A stretch of DNA of 64,000 bases from positions 1 to 64,000 of the forward strand of contig MU859178.1 in the NCBI GenBank assembly GCA_033297205.1. The letters run 5' to 3'. This DNA is from Pseudoneurospora amorphoporcata (lineage: Eukaryota; Ascomycota; Sordariomycetes; Sordariales; Sordariaceae). A program made the position numbers and the translations under genes. Below, in pieces: positions 54,237-64,000 of the stretch. The notes beneath the pieces are model-generated. The model had not been told where the DNA came from. It did not search any database and saw only the letters and a list, made by a program, of their open reading frames with translations. The first letter of the stretch is position 1. Each line of letters begins with the position of its first letter.

Positions 54237-56871
54237 ATGGATTCGGAAGACGGGGAGTTTTTCATCAAGGTATGGGAATTCTTTTGGTGGTGCATAAACT
54301 GCTTTGCCTTCCCAATTTAAGGGGAAAATTATGCTAATCAACCACATCGGCTTCTAGCAACTGGCGAGCTTCGTGCGGACCCATGAAAAGGCCCTTGCCA
54401 ACGCGCTACAGTTTAGGAGACAAAACACTCCTCGCCATGCATCTTCACAGAGCGTTTCGGTGCTCTCCACCTCGGGCCCCACGGCCGCTTCTCTTCCAGA
54501 GCGACCTTCGACGTCTTCATCGCCCTCGAGCACATTAGCTGCAGCTCTATCCCTAGGCTCCTTGAACTTCACATCTCACAACGTAAAGTCGGCAAAATTG
54601 GCTCTTACCGCCCACCACTTGTTTTATCTACTCTCCCGATTTGAAGAGCTGGCTATTCCTGTCGGTCCCATGAAAGTTCGCCTGGAGAACTTGCACGACA
54701 GCCGGAATTCAGGAAATTATGTATCCTTCCTCGGCCAAACGCAACGGTCTAAGAGCCGTGGCTCCGACGTTGGATCAATCCACTCTGTCTCCAGCATCAG
54801 GAGTGTCATGTCGGGCATGTCTGCTTTATGGTCGAGTTTTGGAATCGGCTCTAGCATATCCGCCGCTCGGTCTGAGAAGCAGAAGGCTGCCATCCAGGCT
54901 GACCTCAAGTACTTGTACTCTGCCTTCACCAAAATCCCTTGCTTACGACTGGCCCCTGACTTCCGCGCGCGCTTGATCAAAGGATATGAAGAATTTCCTT
55001 TCGACTCGGCCGTCCCTCTCTATGTCTTCAAGAACGTCCAGGCCCTAGAAGTGAGCGACACCGACTTCAGGCAGTTTTTCGGTTGGGACCGGCTTGCCGA
55101 GCAGCTCCGCTCTCTCACGCTCAAGCGCGCCAGTCTCGATGACCCGGCAGACGTTCTGATCGATATCGTGCTAGATGATATGGATAAGAGGCGCCGTCGC
55201 TCGTCAAAAGCGCAGTCATCCCCAACCGGACCTTGGGCCGCACCCAGTCCTCGGAGAAGTCCCACAATTCCGCAGGCGGCTCAGAAGTCGAACTCCCCAC
55301 CTAGTTCTCCAGATGCGAGGGCGTCCCACACTGAAATACCGGTTGGTTCGCTAAACAGCGAATCTGGGCCAGACCAGTTGGGGGCGGCTTTGCACAATCA
55401 CAGGCGGCCGTCCGTCGTGAGGGTGGACAGCGATGAGTCAAGGACGCCGGCAAAGGACGGGCGACCACGGAGTCACTCCCCGCGCCGGCCTAACAGCTCT
55501 AGGAATGGCTCAAGCAATGTCCGGGGGAACCACAAGATCCGTCGATCTGGATCTGGAAGCTCGCACTCGAGCCTTTCGGATTCCTGGTACAATTCCCGTG
55601 GAAGTTCCTCGAACTTGCTCAACATGGGAACACTTCCTCCCTCCAAGTGGCGTTTCCTCAAGCATTTAAGCCTCGCCGACAACTCCCTTACCTCGATCGC
55701 GGCGGCCAGTCTGGCGCCATTGGCTAATACTCTCCACTCCCTCGACCTGTCAGCGAACTTGTTCACCCAGATTCCTGACAGCCTTGCAACCCTAACAGCC
55801 CTGCGCGCCCTGAACCTGGCTCATTGCATGATTGACTCGCTCCATTCGCTTATCCGGTGTCCTCTTCCCGCTATCACAGCCCTCAACCTCCGCGCCAACC
55901 GCTTGACATCGATTGTGGGCGTTGAGAAGCTCTACCCCTTGGAGAGATTGGACTTGAGGGACAATCAAATTGCCGATCCTATGGAGTTGGCGCGTTTGAC
56001 TGGTATACCCGAACTCCGGGAGATCTACGTGGAGGGCAATCCTTTTACGCGAACCCACCGCGATTATCGCATTACCATCTTTAACTTGTTCCGTCAAAAC
56101 CCGGGATACACCGAAGATATCACTATCGACGGGTCAGGGCCCAGCTACTCGGAGAGGCGGTATCTGGTTGAGCGAGCGGCGGAGCCGCCGGCTGTCCCTG
56201 TCATCAAACCTGCACCACAGGAATTGCCTGCGGTGGATGTCAGCAAGCCTACGTTTGTTTACGAGCCGCCTCCAAGAGAACCGGCTGTTCTTAGGAAGGA
56301 GAGGCCCATGCCCAAGAGCACATCAAGCGAACTTAACACTGCGTCTACGCGCCGCCGGAAAGCACCACGAATGGTGGATCTCGCTACTAACGAGACGCCG
56401 GCTCCTGTAGCTCTCGTCGACGATCGCAGCAGACCTGGTGATTCGGGTCACAACGAACATTATCGTATTTCACAGCCCACTGAGATCCATGCTCCTCAAG
56501 ACACACTTGCGGCCACCCCTTTGTCCGACGCCCGAGCACCTGCCGATATTCCCAGGATTGAATCCACCGTCATTCCCAGCATACCTCCCCTTTATCCCTC
56601 CCACAAGGGCTCTTCCGATTCCCAGTCATGGGGGGACAATGGCAACTGGGATGTCGACGGCGAACTGTACCGTCAGAAGATCGAGTCACTTCGTGACAAA
56701 GTGGGAAGTCGCTATCTGAGTGCACTCAACGAGGAAGGATGGGATCATACTTCGCTTCCGCCCAACTATCGCGAGGGCAACTTTGGTTCTCCCTCTCCCC
56801 TACTTGCGGACCCGACAGCTCCTAGAGCCGCATCCGTGCAGGCGATCCACAGTGGTAGGACACTTGGATGA
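54237..56871 (+). CDS. Leucine-rich-repeat protein
   Basis: Exons 54237-54269 and 54358-56871, with an 88-nt phase-0 intron (GTATGG...ATGCTAATC...TAG), give 848 aa. The first exon codes only MDSEDGEFFIK. Residues 15-70 are helical then Ser/Thr/Pro-rich. A conserved N-terminal domain (about 75-275) contains LLSRFEELAIPVGPMKVRLENLH and VPLYVFKNVQALEVSDTDF. A Ser/Arg-rich disordered stretch (about 280-425) precedes five or more LRRs (about 430-580: LKHLSLADNSLTSI, LHSLDLSANLFTQIP, ITALNLRANRLTSI, LERLDLRDNQIADP) capped by LREIYVEGNPFTRT. The tail is Pro-rich, with a conserved block near 770-815 (QKIESLRDKVGSRYLSALNEEGW). It is similar in layout to a fungal family of uncharacterised LRR proteins. 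LRRs imply protein binding; the partner is unknown. Confidence 0.87.
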
Positions 56872-58482
56872 GATCTGATGATGATATACCCCAGACTTTT
56901 GTAAAAAGCATGTTTTGACTTCTGGAGCGTTGTATAAATTGCAAGCTGTTCGCTGGACGATGCTGCGATACCTAACCGCTACCTCTACGCATTTCCCTCC
57001 CCCCAAACCCTTGAAGCAACTTGTGTAGGACTGGACTGGACCGGTTTTGCATTTACACAAAAAGAGACATCATATAAGCATAGCGTATTGGCGTTTTGGA
57101 ACGGATGGGCGTTGAAGGAAGGGGAAGAAGAAACATTATTCTATTGCATCACCCAACCCGCCTCATCTATCTACAATTCTTCCCGTGTGTTCCTTTTAGC
57201 TATGCCCATTTTTTTTTTTTTTTGGCTGGGGCTGTTGCATCTTGACACTGTTGGAGGATTTGTCTTTTGGGATGGTGGAAGTTTTGTGCTTCTACAATAC
57301 CTAACCACTGGCATTGATATCCATACGGCTGGCCATGATCCAGCCACTCTCCTTATTTGGACGAGCTTCAGTTACAGGCGGTGGCGCCGGCATTCGAGTT
57401 GAGAGAGTAAAGAAAGGAAGAAGAGTGAGAGGCATTGCGAGTCCTTTTCAAGTTACGATGATGAACGATGATGATGATGGGTGGCCTGGAGTGTCTTTCT
57501 ATTATCAGGTATCACGCACGACGTGGTTGGATGATGATGATTGGCGTTATTTCCGAGGGCATTTGAGTGAGGTCATAAGCAGAGTACAGCAGCAAGAAGC
57601 GAGAAATTATGCATATTGGTTTTTCCTCATATATCATGTCTCTATCTCGGTTGATGGTTGTTATCTGTGTTATCTTGTGCTCCTTAAGTCGGACGGGCCT
57701 CCGTGATTGTTTGCATTTGTTGGCATTTTGATCTGTCCCAGTTATGGGGAAGTTGATGTCTCCTCTCGTTTCTTCATGCCTGTTGGCATTTAGTAGCTAG
57801 TCTAGATAGCAATACGTCTATTATGCCCAACTCTCCCGTATGATTCTCACCTGTTTCTAAAGTCTCGAAACATCCCTGATGAACAAGGTATCCTACACGT
57901 GGCTACTTAGCTCCAGCAATGATTGCTTTGGCCACTTCCAAAAACATTGCTACAATACCTGGCTAAGTCTGCAACCATTCAACCTGGAAGTAAACCTCGG
58001 CCACCGCTCAAAAGATGGTCATGGCCATTCCTTCTCTGGTTATTTTATTAGCTTGCTTCGCCCAAACTCGTCGCTTGACAGTTTCTCGGAAATAGTGTTC
58101 TTTCAGATGCTACTCAGCAAGCCCAAGGCGCGGTCATAGAAGACTGTCCTCCCGGGCTTGGCGTATCGTTTCTGTACAAAAAGGCTAGCGTTCGTGATGG
58201 CCTATTCAGGAGCATTCACCAACTCCATCTATTGCGGACAAATCGAACGATGTAGAATCATTTCTCCTTCGTTGTTGGTCATTGTGAATAGGAAGTTGAT
58301 GTCAACGGAGCGTGCCGCTCCTACCTTTCTATCTCGCGTCCTCATCCCAACTCCCACCGTCCCGCCTCCTAGACTATTCAAATCCCTTTTCCCGCGCAAC
58401 CTTCCCGTAGGTGTTCCATTGGTGTGTAAAGGTCACACCATACGTAATCTGGCGTATTGTCGTGCTGTCCGCGGCCGTACGG

Positions 58483-58521
58483 GTAGCGTAAAAGTTACCG
58501 GTTCGAATCCGGTACGAGCTA
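58483..58521 (+). other. tRNA T-arm-like hairpin with acceptor-like closing stem
   Basis: The stem-loop ACCGG TTCGAAT CCGGT is a perfect T arm / Pol III B box. It is enclosed by GTAGC (58483-58487) pairing with GCTAC, followed by A. A TTTT run follows within 6-10 nt (58527-58530), suiting a Pol III stop. No D arm, anticodon arm or 5' acceptor strand of a normal tRNA could be fitted upstream; only a weak box A-like TGGCGTATTG is present at 58450. Either a tRNA fragment or a tRNA with unusual structure. Confidence 0.35.
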
Positions 58522-60251
58522 CACCCTTTTCTTTTTTACTTTCTACTTTGCTTTTTCAATTCCAGTTTTTTTTCTTTCTCGTTCTTTTGACCTTGAGGAT
58601 TCTGTTGCTCACTCTGTCTGGCTGTCTGGGGTTGGAATGGTAATACTGTTTATGTTGGGTGACGACGCGCTTGTCGGAACTCCAAAGCGACTTGTGTGTG
58701 TGGTTTACTGTGTAAAGGAATGAATGGGTGGGATGATGGTGAAGTGCACAATGTAAGAATGCTTGCGTTGTTGACGCGTTAGGCGAAGTTGCGAATGATG
58801 TGCCATGGCCAAATGTCAACAAAGCCAATATGAGGGTTAAGCTGGAGGAAGTTTCCTGGCTAGGAATACCGGGAAATCAAACACCGTGTCGACCCCAATG
58901 ACAATCAATCGCGAACCCCCAAGAAAATCGTAAGCTCGTGACGTTATAAGAACCAGAATTTGATCGTGAACGGTGGATCCCTTGTGCGTCTCGGTAACGG
59001 ATCCGAGCGGACGGACGGGTTCGTAGGGGGGTTCATCGATTGATGGGGTCTCGGTTTTTTTAAGCTTGATCTCTGGACAATGTCCCTGTCGATCCCCTAA
59101 AAAAAAATCCAATCTGCTGTGTCAGTCAACCATTCCATGACGGGAGAATGCTGCATCTTGACTTGTGCGTTTTGGCCTTGCTGGTTTCCCATGTTATGTT
59201 GCAAAGCTAACCGGCCGTCAGTCGACAACATACGACCAATTCACGATACCTTGGTTGAGCACAAACGGAAGTTTCACAGGGAACATGATTAAAGCAATTG
59301 GCTAGAACCATTCTCGTGTACGGTCCATATTCGTTTCTGCAGCCCGCCCGTTTCCCGGAGATTCCAGTGGCCTGGACCGATGAGGACGGAGGAGGCCAAT
59401 CAAACGCTGAGCGCATCCAGGATCATGCGTCGTGCGTGCGAATGTTACCTTTTTTCCTCTTTTTCTCTTTTCCCACTGCTGATGAGTTGGCGAGGCTGAA
59501 TGCATGAACGGATGGGGGCCAGGGGGCCGTGGGCCGTGGGAAAGGTGAGTGGGGGACCAGGAACAGAACGCCAAGACAGTGCAACTAATCGATACTACCA
59601 CGCACGAGATAAACTGCATCTTTGTGGAAGAATTACATCATGGTTTGACAGTAGACATGGCTGTTGTGGCCTGGCTTTTTTCTATGTTGACCTTGGGAAG
59701 GATGAATGTGGTTTTCGTTAACGACAATCTGATATTTTGGCAAACTAGGTAGGTAGTGCGGATTTCTCGTTGAAAACGCACAGGGAGGAAAGAAAGAGCC
59801 AGAGCTCACCGGAGCGGTCGCCGGAGCCGACATGGTCGTCATGAGAGAATCAACTAACCAAGTTCTGTTGCTGGTGTTGTTGGTCTTTCATCCTCCCCCT
59901 TGTGCAGTGATGGAGACGGTTGGTTTGGATCTTGAATGCGCCGCCAAACACTTCGGTCTAAAACAAAAGCGACAGTCGTCCACGCAAAAGGGTTTGCCAC
60001 CAAAATTGAAACCGTTTTGGATCTTCTTGGGGTGGTTGGGTTTAGGGATCGAAATCTTCAAAACCGTTAAGATGACCCACGCACGCAGGCTGCAACACGG
60101 ATTTAAGCTCAAAGGGCTAGGCCGAAACAAGCGGCAAGCCCCTCCCAGCCCCTGGGACCCCCTGTTCTTGTCGATTTTAGGCCCGTGACATGCGTGCGGC
60201 TTTCGTTACGTAAGCAGACAGCCGGTGGGGCACATATTGACCGCGACTTGC

Positions 60252-60260
60252 TGATTGGCT
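60252..60260 (-). promoter_or_regulatory. CCAAT box upstream of the PHD gene
   Basis: TGATTGGCT is the reverse complement of AGCCAATCA, the canonical HAP-complex CCAAT site. It lies about 290 bp before the ATG at 60549. Confidence 0.45.
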
Positions 60261-60548
60261 GGCCATCACTCGAGCCTCGCGTTTTCCACAGAACGTCACG
60301 TCTTCAGACCTACCGGACTCCCTCACGCACGCTTCCAGCATCGCTGACCATCGCGCAACCGCTTCTTCCTGCCTTCTAGCCCGCGGTCGCGTACTTACGC
60401 TTCCTCCACCAATGATCGAGCCGAACCGCCGACCGTCCCGAGTGATTCCACAACCACCATCTCCGACGCGGTGATTCCCCTTTAACTACCGCCTACCCAT
60501 CACCTTCGACTCATCCATCAGCTTTATCGCTCCTTCCATTAAACAGAA

Positions 60549-63500
60549 ATGGCCCCGGTGCCATCGACCCCGCGGCGGCGACCCCAGAGTCGGCCCAAGG
60601 CTCGTCCGAGGGCCGGAGGTTCTGCGGCCGCCTCCCGTAGCAAGAGACACGCCCCAGGCGCCCCGGCAACCGAGCCACCCCTGAAGAAGAGACGATACGT
60701 TCCTGGCGGCCCCGGCGGTGGCGGACGTTTCATTGATGAGGATGGCGTCGAAACACCGGCCGAGCCATCGGGCTCCACGTCAAGAGTACGAACATCCGGC
60801 GCCCACGCCTCCCCAAGCGTTTTCCCGAAACGAGAGCGAAGCACAAGGATACGGACCGCCGTAAATCGCGACAAACTCGATGATATGCAATATAGTTCTG
60901 CTGCCGCCGTTGTGGCGGCCGTCGTTCAGAGCGAGGGATACAAGCCCCGAGAGGAGCGTGGGTGGGAAGAGTTTCACCCAAACCTGGATATCGAGGGAAC
61001 ATTTATGATATTTCCAGCCGACGAGGTAGATGGTATATTGAGGGAGGCACCTCCAACACCTTCTCTTCAACCAAAACAACAACAACTGGGTGGCCAAGAA
61101 AATGGTGCCACTACTCCTACGAAGAGTACCAACAATAATATGGCGTCAACGGACGCTCCAAATGCAACACCGAGCGGGCAGGATAGACCTCCACTTGTTG
61201 GTTCGGTCACAGATACGCCTAGTAGACGTAGACCACTACGGCCAACAAGGGAATCATCTTCCCTTTATGCCAACCGTCCGTTGGACTTTGGCATCACATC
61301 AAAAACACCCAAAGTCCTTCCGATTCACAACCAGACGCCAAAGGAGCGTCTGGACCTCAAACAACCATCATACCGGAAAACCGACCGAATAGCCCTTTTC
61401 GAGAGCAAGACTTTTGGGCAGGCACGATACGTCGACAAATCCATGTCCAACGTGGGCTATCAGGAGAGCGACAACTTCATTCGGTCAGATCGAAAACTCA
61501 TCAAGGCCACGGATGCGAACGTCGAGGAAGATGTCGATCCTTCGACCATTACACAATCAAACGGTGAATCTACACATACCTCGGCGGGGGCTGTGGGCAG
61601 GGTCGAATACGACATGGATGAGCAAGATGACATGTGGCTCGAGACACTCAACAGGCGCCGCAAGGACTCCAACCTCGATGTCATAACCCGCGAGATCTTC
61701 GAAATCACAATAACAAAGATCGAGAAGGAGTGGCATGCGCTAGAGAAGAGGATACCGAAGCCAAATCCGAAACCACCACAAACTCATAGGCCAAGGTCGA
61801 GCTCAGCAGCGGCAGTCAACGGCGAACCGCAAACCGGCGAGGAGCAGGATTCCAAGTGCGCCATTTGCGACGACGGGGATTGCGAAAACACCAATGCGAT
61901 TGTCTTCTGCGACGGCTGCGATCTTGCAGTACACCAAGAGTGCTACGGTGTACCCTTTATCCCAGAGGGCCAGTGGCTATGTCGAAAATGCCAGCTTATT
62001 GGGCGTGGTATTCCAACCTGCATATTTTGTCCTAACACGGACGGAGCATTCAAGCAGACGAACTCATCAAAATGGGCACATCTTCTGTGTGCCATGTGGA
62101 TTCCAGAAGTGTCACTCGGAAACCACACCTTCATGGAGCCGGTGATGGAAGTGGAAAAGGTCCCCAAGAACAGGTGGAAACTCGTGTGCTACATCTGCAA
62201 TCAGAAGATGGGGGCCTGCATCCAGTGCTCTAACAAAAACTGTTTCCAGGCTTTCCACGTCACATGCGCCAGGCGAAGTCGGCTATATCTGAAGATGAAG
62301 AACAGCCAGGGTGCTCTTGCAGTGCTGGAAGGCGGGCTCCCGCTCAAAGCATACTGCGACAAGCACTGTCCCCAGGACTACGCGAAGGAGAACAATGTGG
62401 TTCAGGCAACAAAGGATGCTAAGCGTTTCTATAAACGCGCCATGAAGGGCCGTATCTGGGCTGATAGTCAAGCTTCAGCCCTGCAACTGGCCGCTACCCA
62501 CCGGCACGCCATTACCGAACATCCGCCTGACGAATCACAGATGACGGGGGCCAAGGTCTCTGCTGTTCTGGGGGAGAACAAGAACGGCCAGCCAGGAAAG
62601 CCTATATGGAAGCTGCCATCTGGAGCGCCAATTATTCCACAGGCAGTCTACGACCTAGTGGAGAGCGCTCTAGCACGCTTCACTATCCTCAAGAGGAAGG
62701 ACTTTATCGCCGAAGCGTGTCGTTATTGGACCCTCAAACGCGAAGCTCGTAGGGGTGCTGCTTTGTTGAAACGTCTCCAGCTCCAGATGGAGACATTCTC
62801 TTCCATGGAGTTGACCAGGCGGAACTTCGCAGCTATGGGTCCATCGGGCAAGACAAGGTTGGCTAGGAGGATTGAATTTGCGCGGACATTGTTGAAAGAC
62901 CTTGAACACCTCAAGGCTTTGTCGGAAGAGATCGTGCAGCGCGAGGCTAGCAAGCTTGAAGCCGCCGAGATGGAACGCGATTTCGTGGACAGCTTCTATT
63001 TCCCTGTCTATGAGATGTTGATTCCGGTGCTCCAGAAGGCCGTCCAGTATGTCTCTTAAACCACCACTTTTGTCATGGGGAACATTGCGCTAACAAACGG
63101 GAGTAGGTCAGATAGGGACGTCTTTGCGAAGGGCTTGTCCGAATTGCAGGACAAAATGGACAAGCGCTACTACACGACAACCTTGCATTTCACCCACGCT
63201 CTCTGCCAAGTCATCAGTGCTGAGATCGCCTCCGCAGTGAATCCACATGCTGGCATAGACCCAGATGTCGAAACTTCACACGCATCACCCACTAAGAATG
63301 GCGCCAATGCTGAGGTTAAGAAACGCAAGCAGATGGGCAAGAGGATACTGAAGCAGGTTCAGCCATACCTCGAAGCAGCACTACAAGCAGAGGCGGATAT
63401 CTGCAACAAACCCTACGATGCCCTCCATCAAGAACTCAAAGGCATGCTCGATGCGAGCCTGGAAGTCAGGCAACCCACAATCACAGTATCCAGCCATGAT

Positions 63501-64000
63501 GATGCCGTGGCTGAAGACGTTGAGATGGCTGATGCTCCAGAAGAGGGCGGCCAGATCATCGTAGCCGATCAGAGCGACGGCGAAGCAGATGGTGAGGGTG
63601 ACGAAGACGGTGGCGATGAAGCGGACGCGAGTACTAAACCCGACGGTGAACCGGATGACATGAACTTTGACGCCGCAGAAAAGAAGGCAGATGTGGGCAG
63701 CATAGAAGTAAACACATCAGAGGTCGACAATGCACCAAAAACCAACGGAACTTTCTCAGCAAACCAGTCAGTCACTGGCGGACCAGAACAGAAGGATAAC
63801 AAGGAAGACCCCCAACAACTTGAGCTTCCTGACATAACCAAAGACTCCGGCACTCCCCCCTCTTTACCCGGCGAAGGTCCCGACCATGCCACGAATGTGC
63901 CCCAGCTATCGCATCCTCAACAGTCTGGGCCACTCACCCCACCTCAGTCGAACAACAGCTTCGGTCGCGACCCCACCAGCAACATCCTCACAGAGGGTGG
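60549..64000 (+). CDS. NTO1: NTO1/BRPF-like EPL-PHD-ePHD chromatin protein (3' end outside window)
   Basis: Exon 1 is 60549-63046; exon 2 is 63107 to beyond 64000, with a 60-nt phase-2 intron (GTATGT...GCGCTAAC...TAG). At least 1130 aa are visible, and the stop is not in the window. A basic N-terminus (KRRYVPGGPGGGG) precedes an Epl1-like region. PHD finger 1 lies at about 436-482 (CAICDDGDCENTNAIVFCDGCD...WLCRKC) and is joined by a zinc knuckle to an extended PHD at about 492-606 (CIFCPNTDGAF...WAHLLCAMWIPEV...FHVTCARRS...YCDKHC). This PHD-knuckle-ePHD module is that of BRPF/JADE and yeast Nto1, scaffold of the NuA3 H3-acetyltransferase complex. Exon 2 begins SDRDVFAKGLSELQDKMDKRYY, weakly bromodomain-like, then turns acidic and disordered. 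Role: histone-tail reading within a MYST acetyltransferase complex (family knowledge). Confidence 0.88.

Larger units (their letters stand above)
56872..60548. other. 3.7-kb gene-poor region
   Basis: Between the LRR gene and the PHD gene. It contains a T15 run near 57209-57223, a GATGAT-rich patch near 57460-57540, and the tRNA T-arm-like sequence at 58483-58521 with a following T-run. No coding gene was recognised; the right end is the promoter of the PHD gene. Confidence 0.5.

Noticed and set aside
1..64000. CRISPR arrays, bacterial operons, dispersed 5S rRNA genes
   Set aside because: No spaced identical repeats are present, the gene structure is eukaryotic, and I found no match to the start of the fungal 5S rRNA by eye.

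Overview
The window is nuclear DNA of a filamentous ascomycete, most likely Sordariales and Neurospora/Sordaria-like. The reasons are spliceosomal introns of mostly 50-130 nt with GTRNGT donors and GCTAAC/GCTAAT-type branch sites, Zn(II)2Cys6 and PHD regulators, an intron-bearing nuclear tRNA-Met, and widely spaced genes. All gene models below were spliced by eye from frame continuity and splice signals. The species is inference.

Layout. 1-2032: accessory DNA with an inverted-repeat (MITE-like) element at 257-576 and a 44-bp tandem duplication. 2033-19 kb: a dense housekeeping block with a secreted GH16-like glucanase (-), a WW-domain protein (+), RIX1 of 60S ribosome assembly (-), a YPP1/TTC7-like scaffold for plasma-membrane PI 4-kinase (+), dihydrofolate reductase (+), the cytochrome bc1 chaperone CBP3 (-) and mitochondrial beta-ketoacyl-ACP synthase (-). 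19.7-22.7 kb: an OPT oligopeptide transporter with five introns. 22.7-25.8 kb: gene-poor, with a tRNA-like relic and an orphan AT-rich ORF. 25.8-30.4 kb: an intradiol ring-cleavage dioxygenase (+) tail-to-tail with a Zn2Cys6 activator (-), plausibly a small aromatic-catabolism unit. 30.4-35.6 kb: no convincing gene, but a PIF/Harbinger-type MITE at 32539-33204. 35.6-42 kb: an unusual CaiB-type CoA-transferase-like protein, tRNA-Met(CAT), a two-helix mitochondrial membrane protein (-), and PDX1, the E3-binding subunit of pyruvate dehydrogenase (+). 42-54.2 kb: a 12-kb gene-poor stretch with diverged duplications and a pyrimidine-rich probable long leader. 54.2-56.9 kb: a leucine-rich-repeat protein. 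60.5 kb to the end: an NTO1/BRPF-like EPL-PHD-ePHD chromatin protein that runs off the window.

Several genes share a mitochondrial theme (CBP3 for complex III, KAS for octanoate/lipoate supply, PDX1 as a lipoylated PDH subunit, and a predicted mitochondrial membrane protein). Eukaryotic gene order does not imply an operon. No clearly new multi-gene system was found. The best leads are the rearranged CaiB-like protein lacking the catalytic Asp, a coding exon consisting only of ATG, the two MITEs, and two tRNA T-arm-like hairpins.
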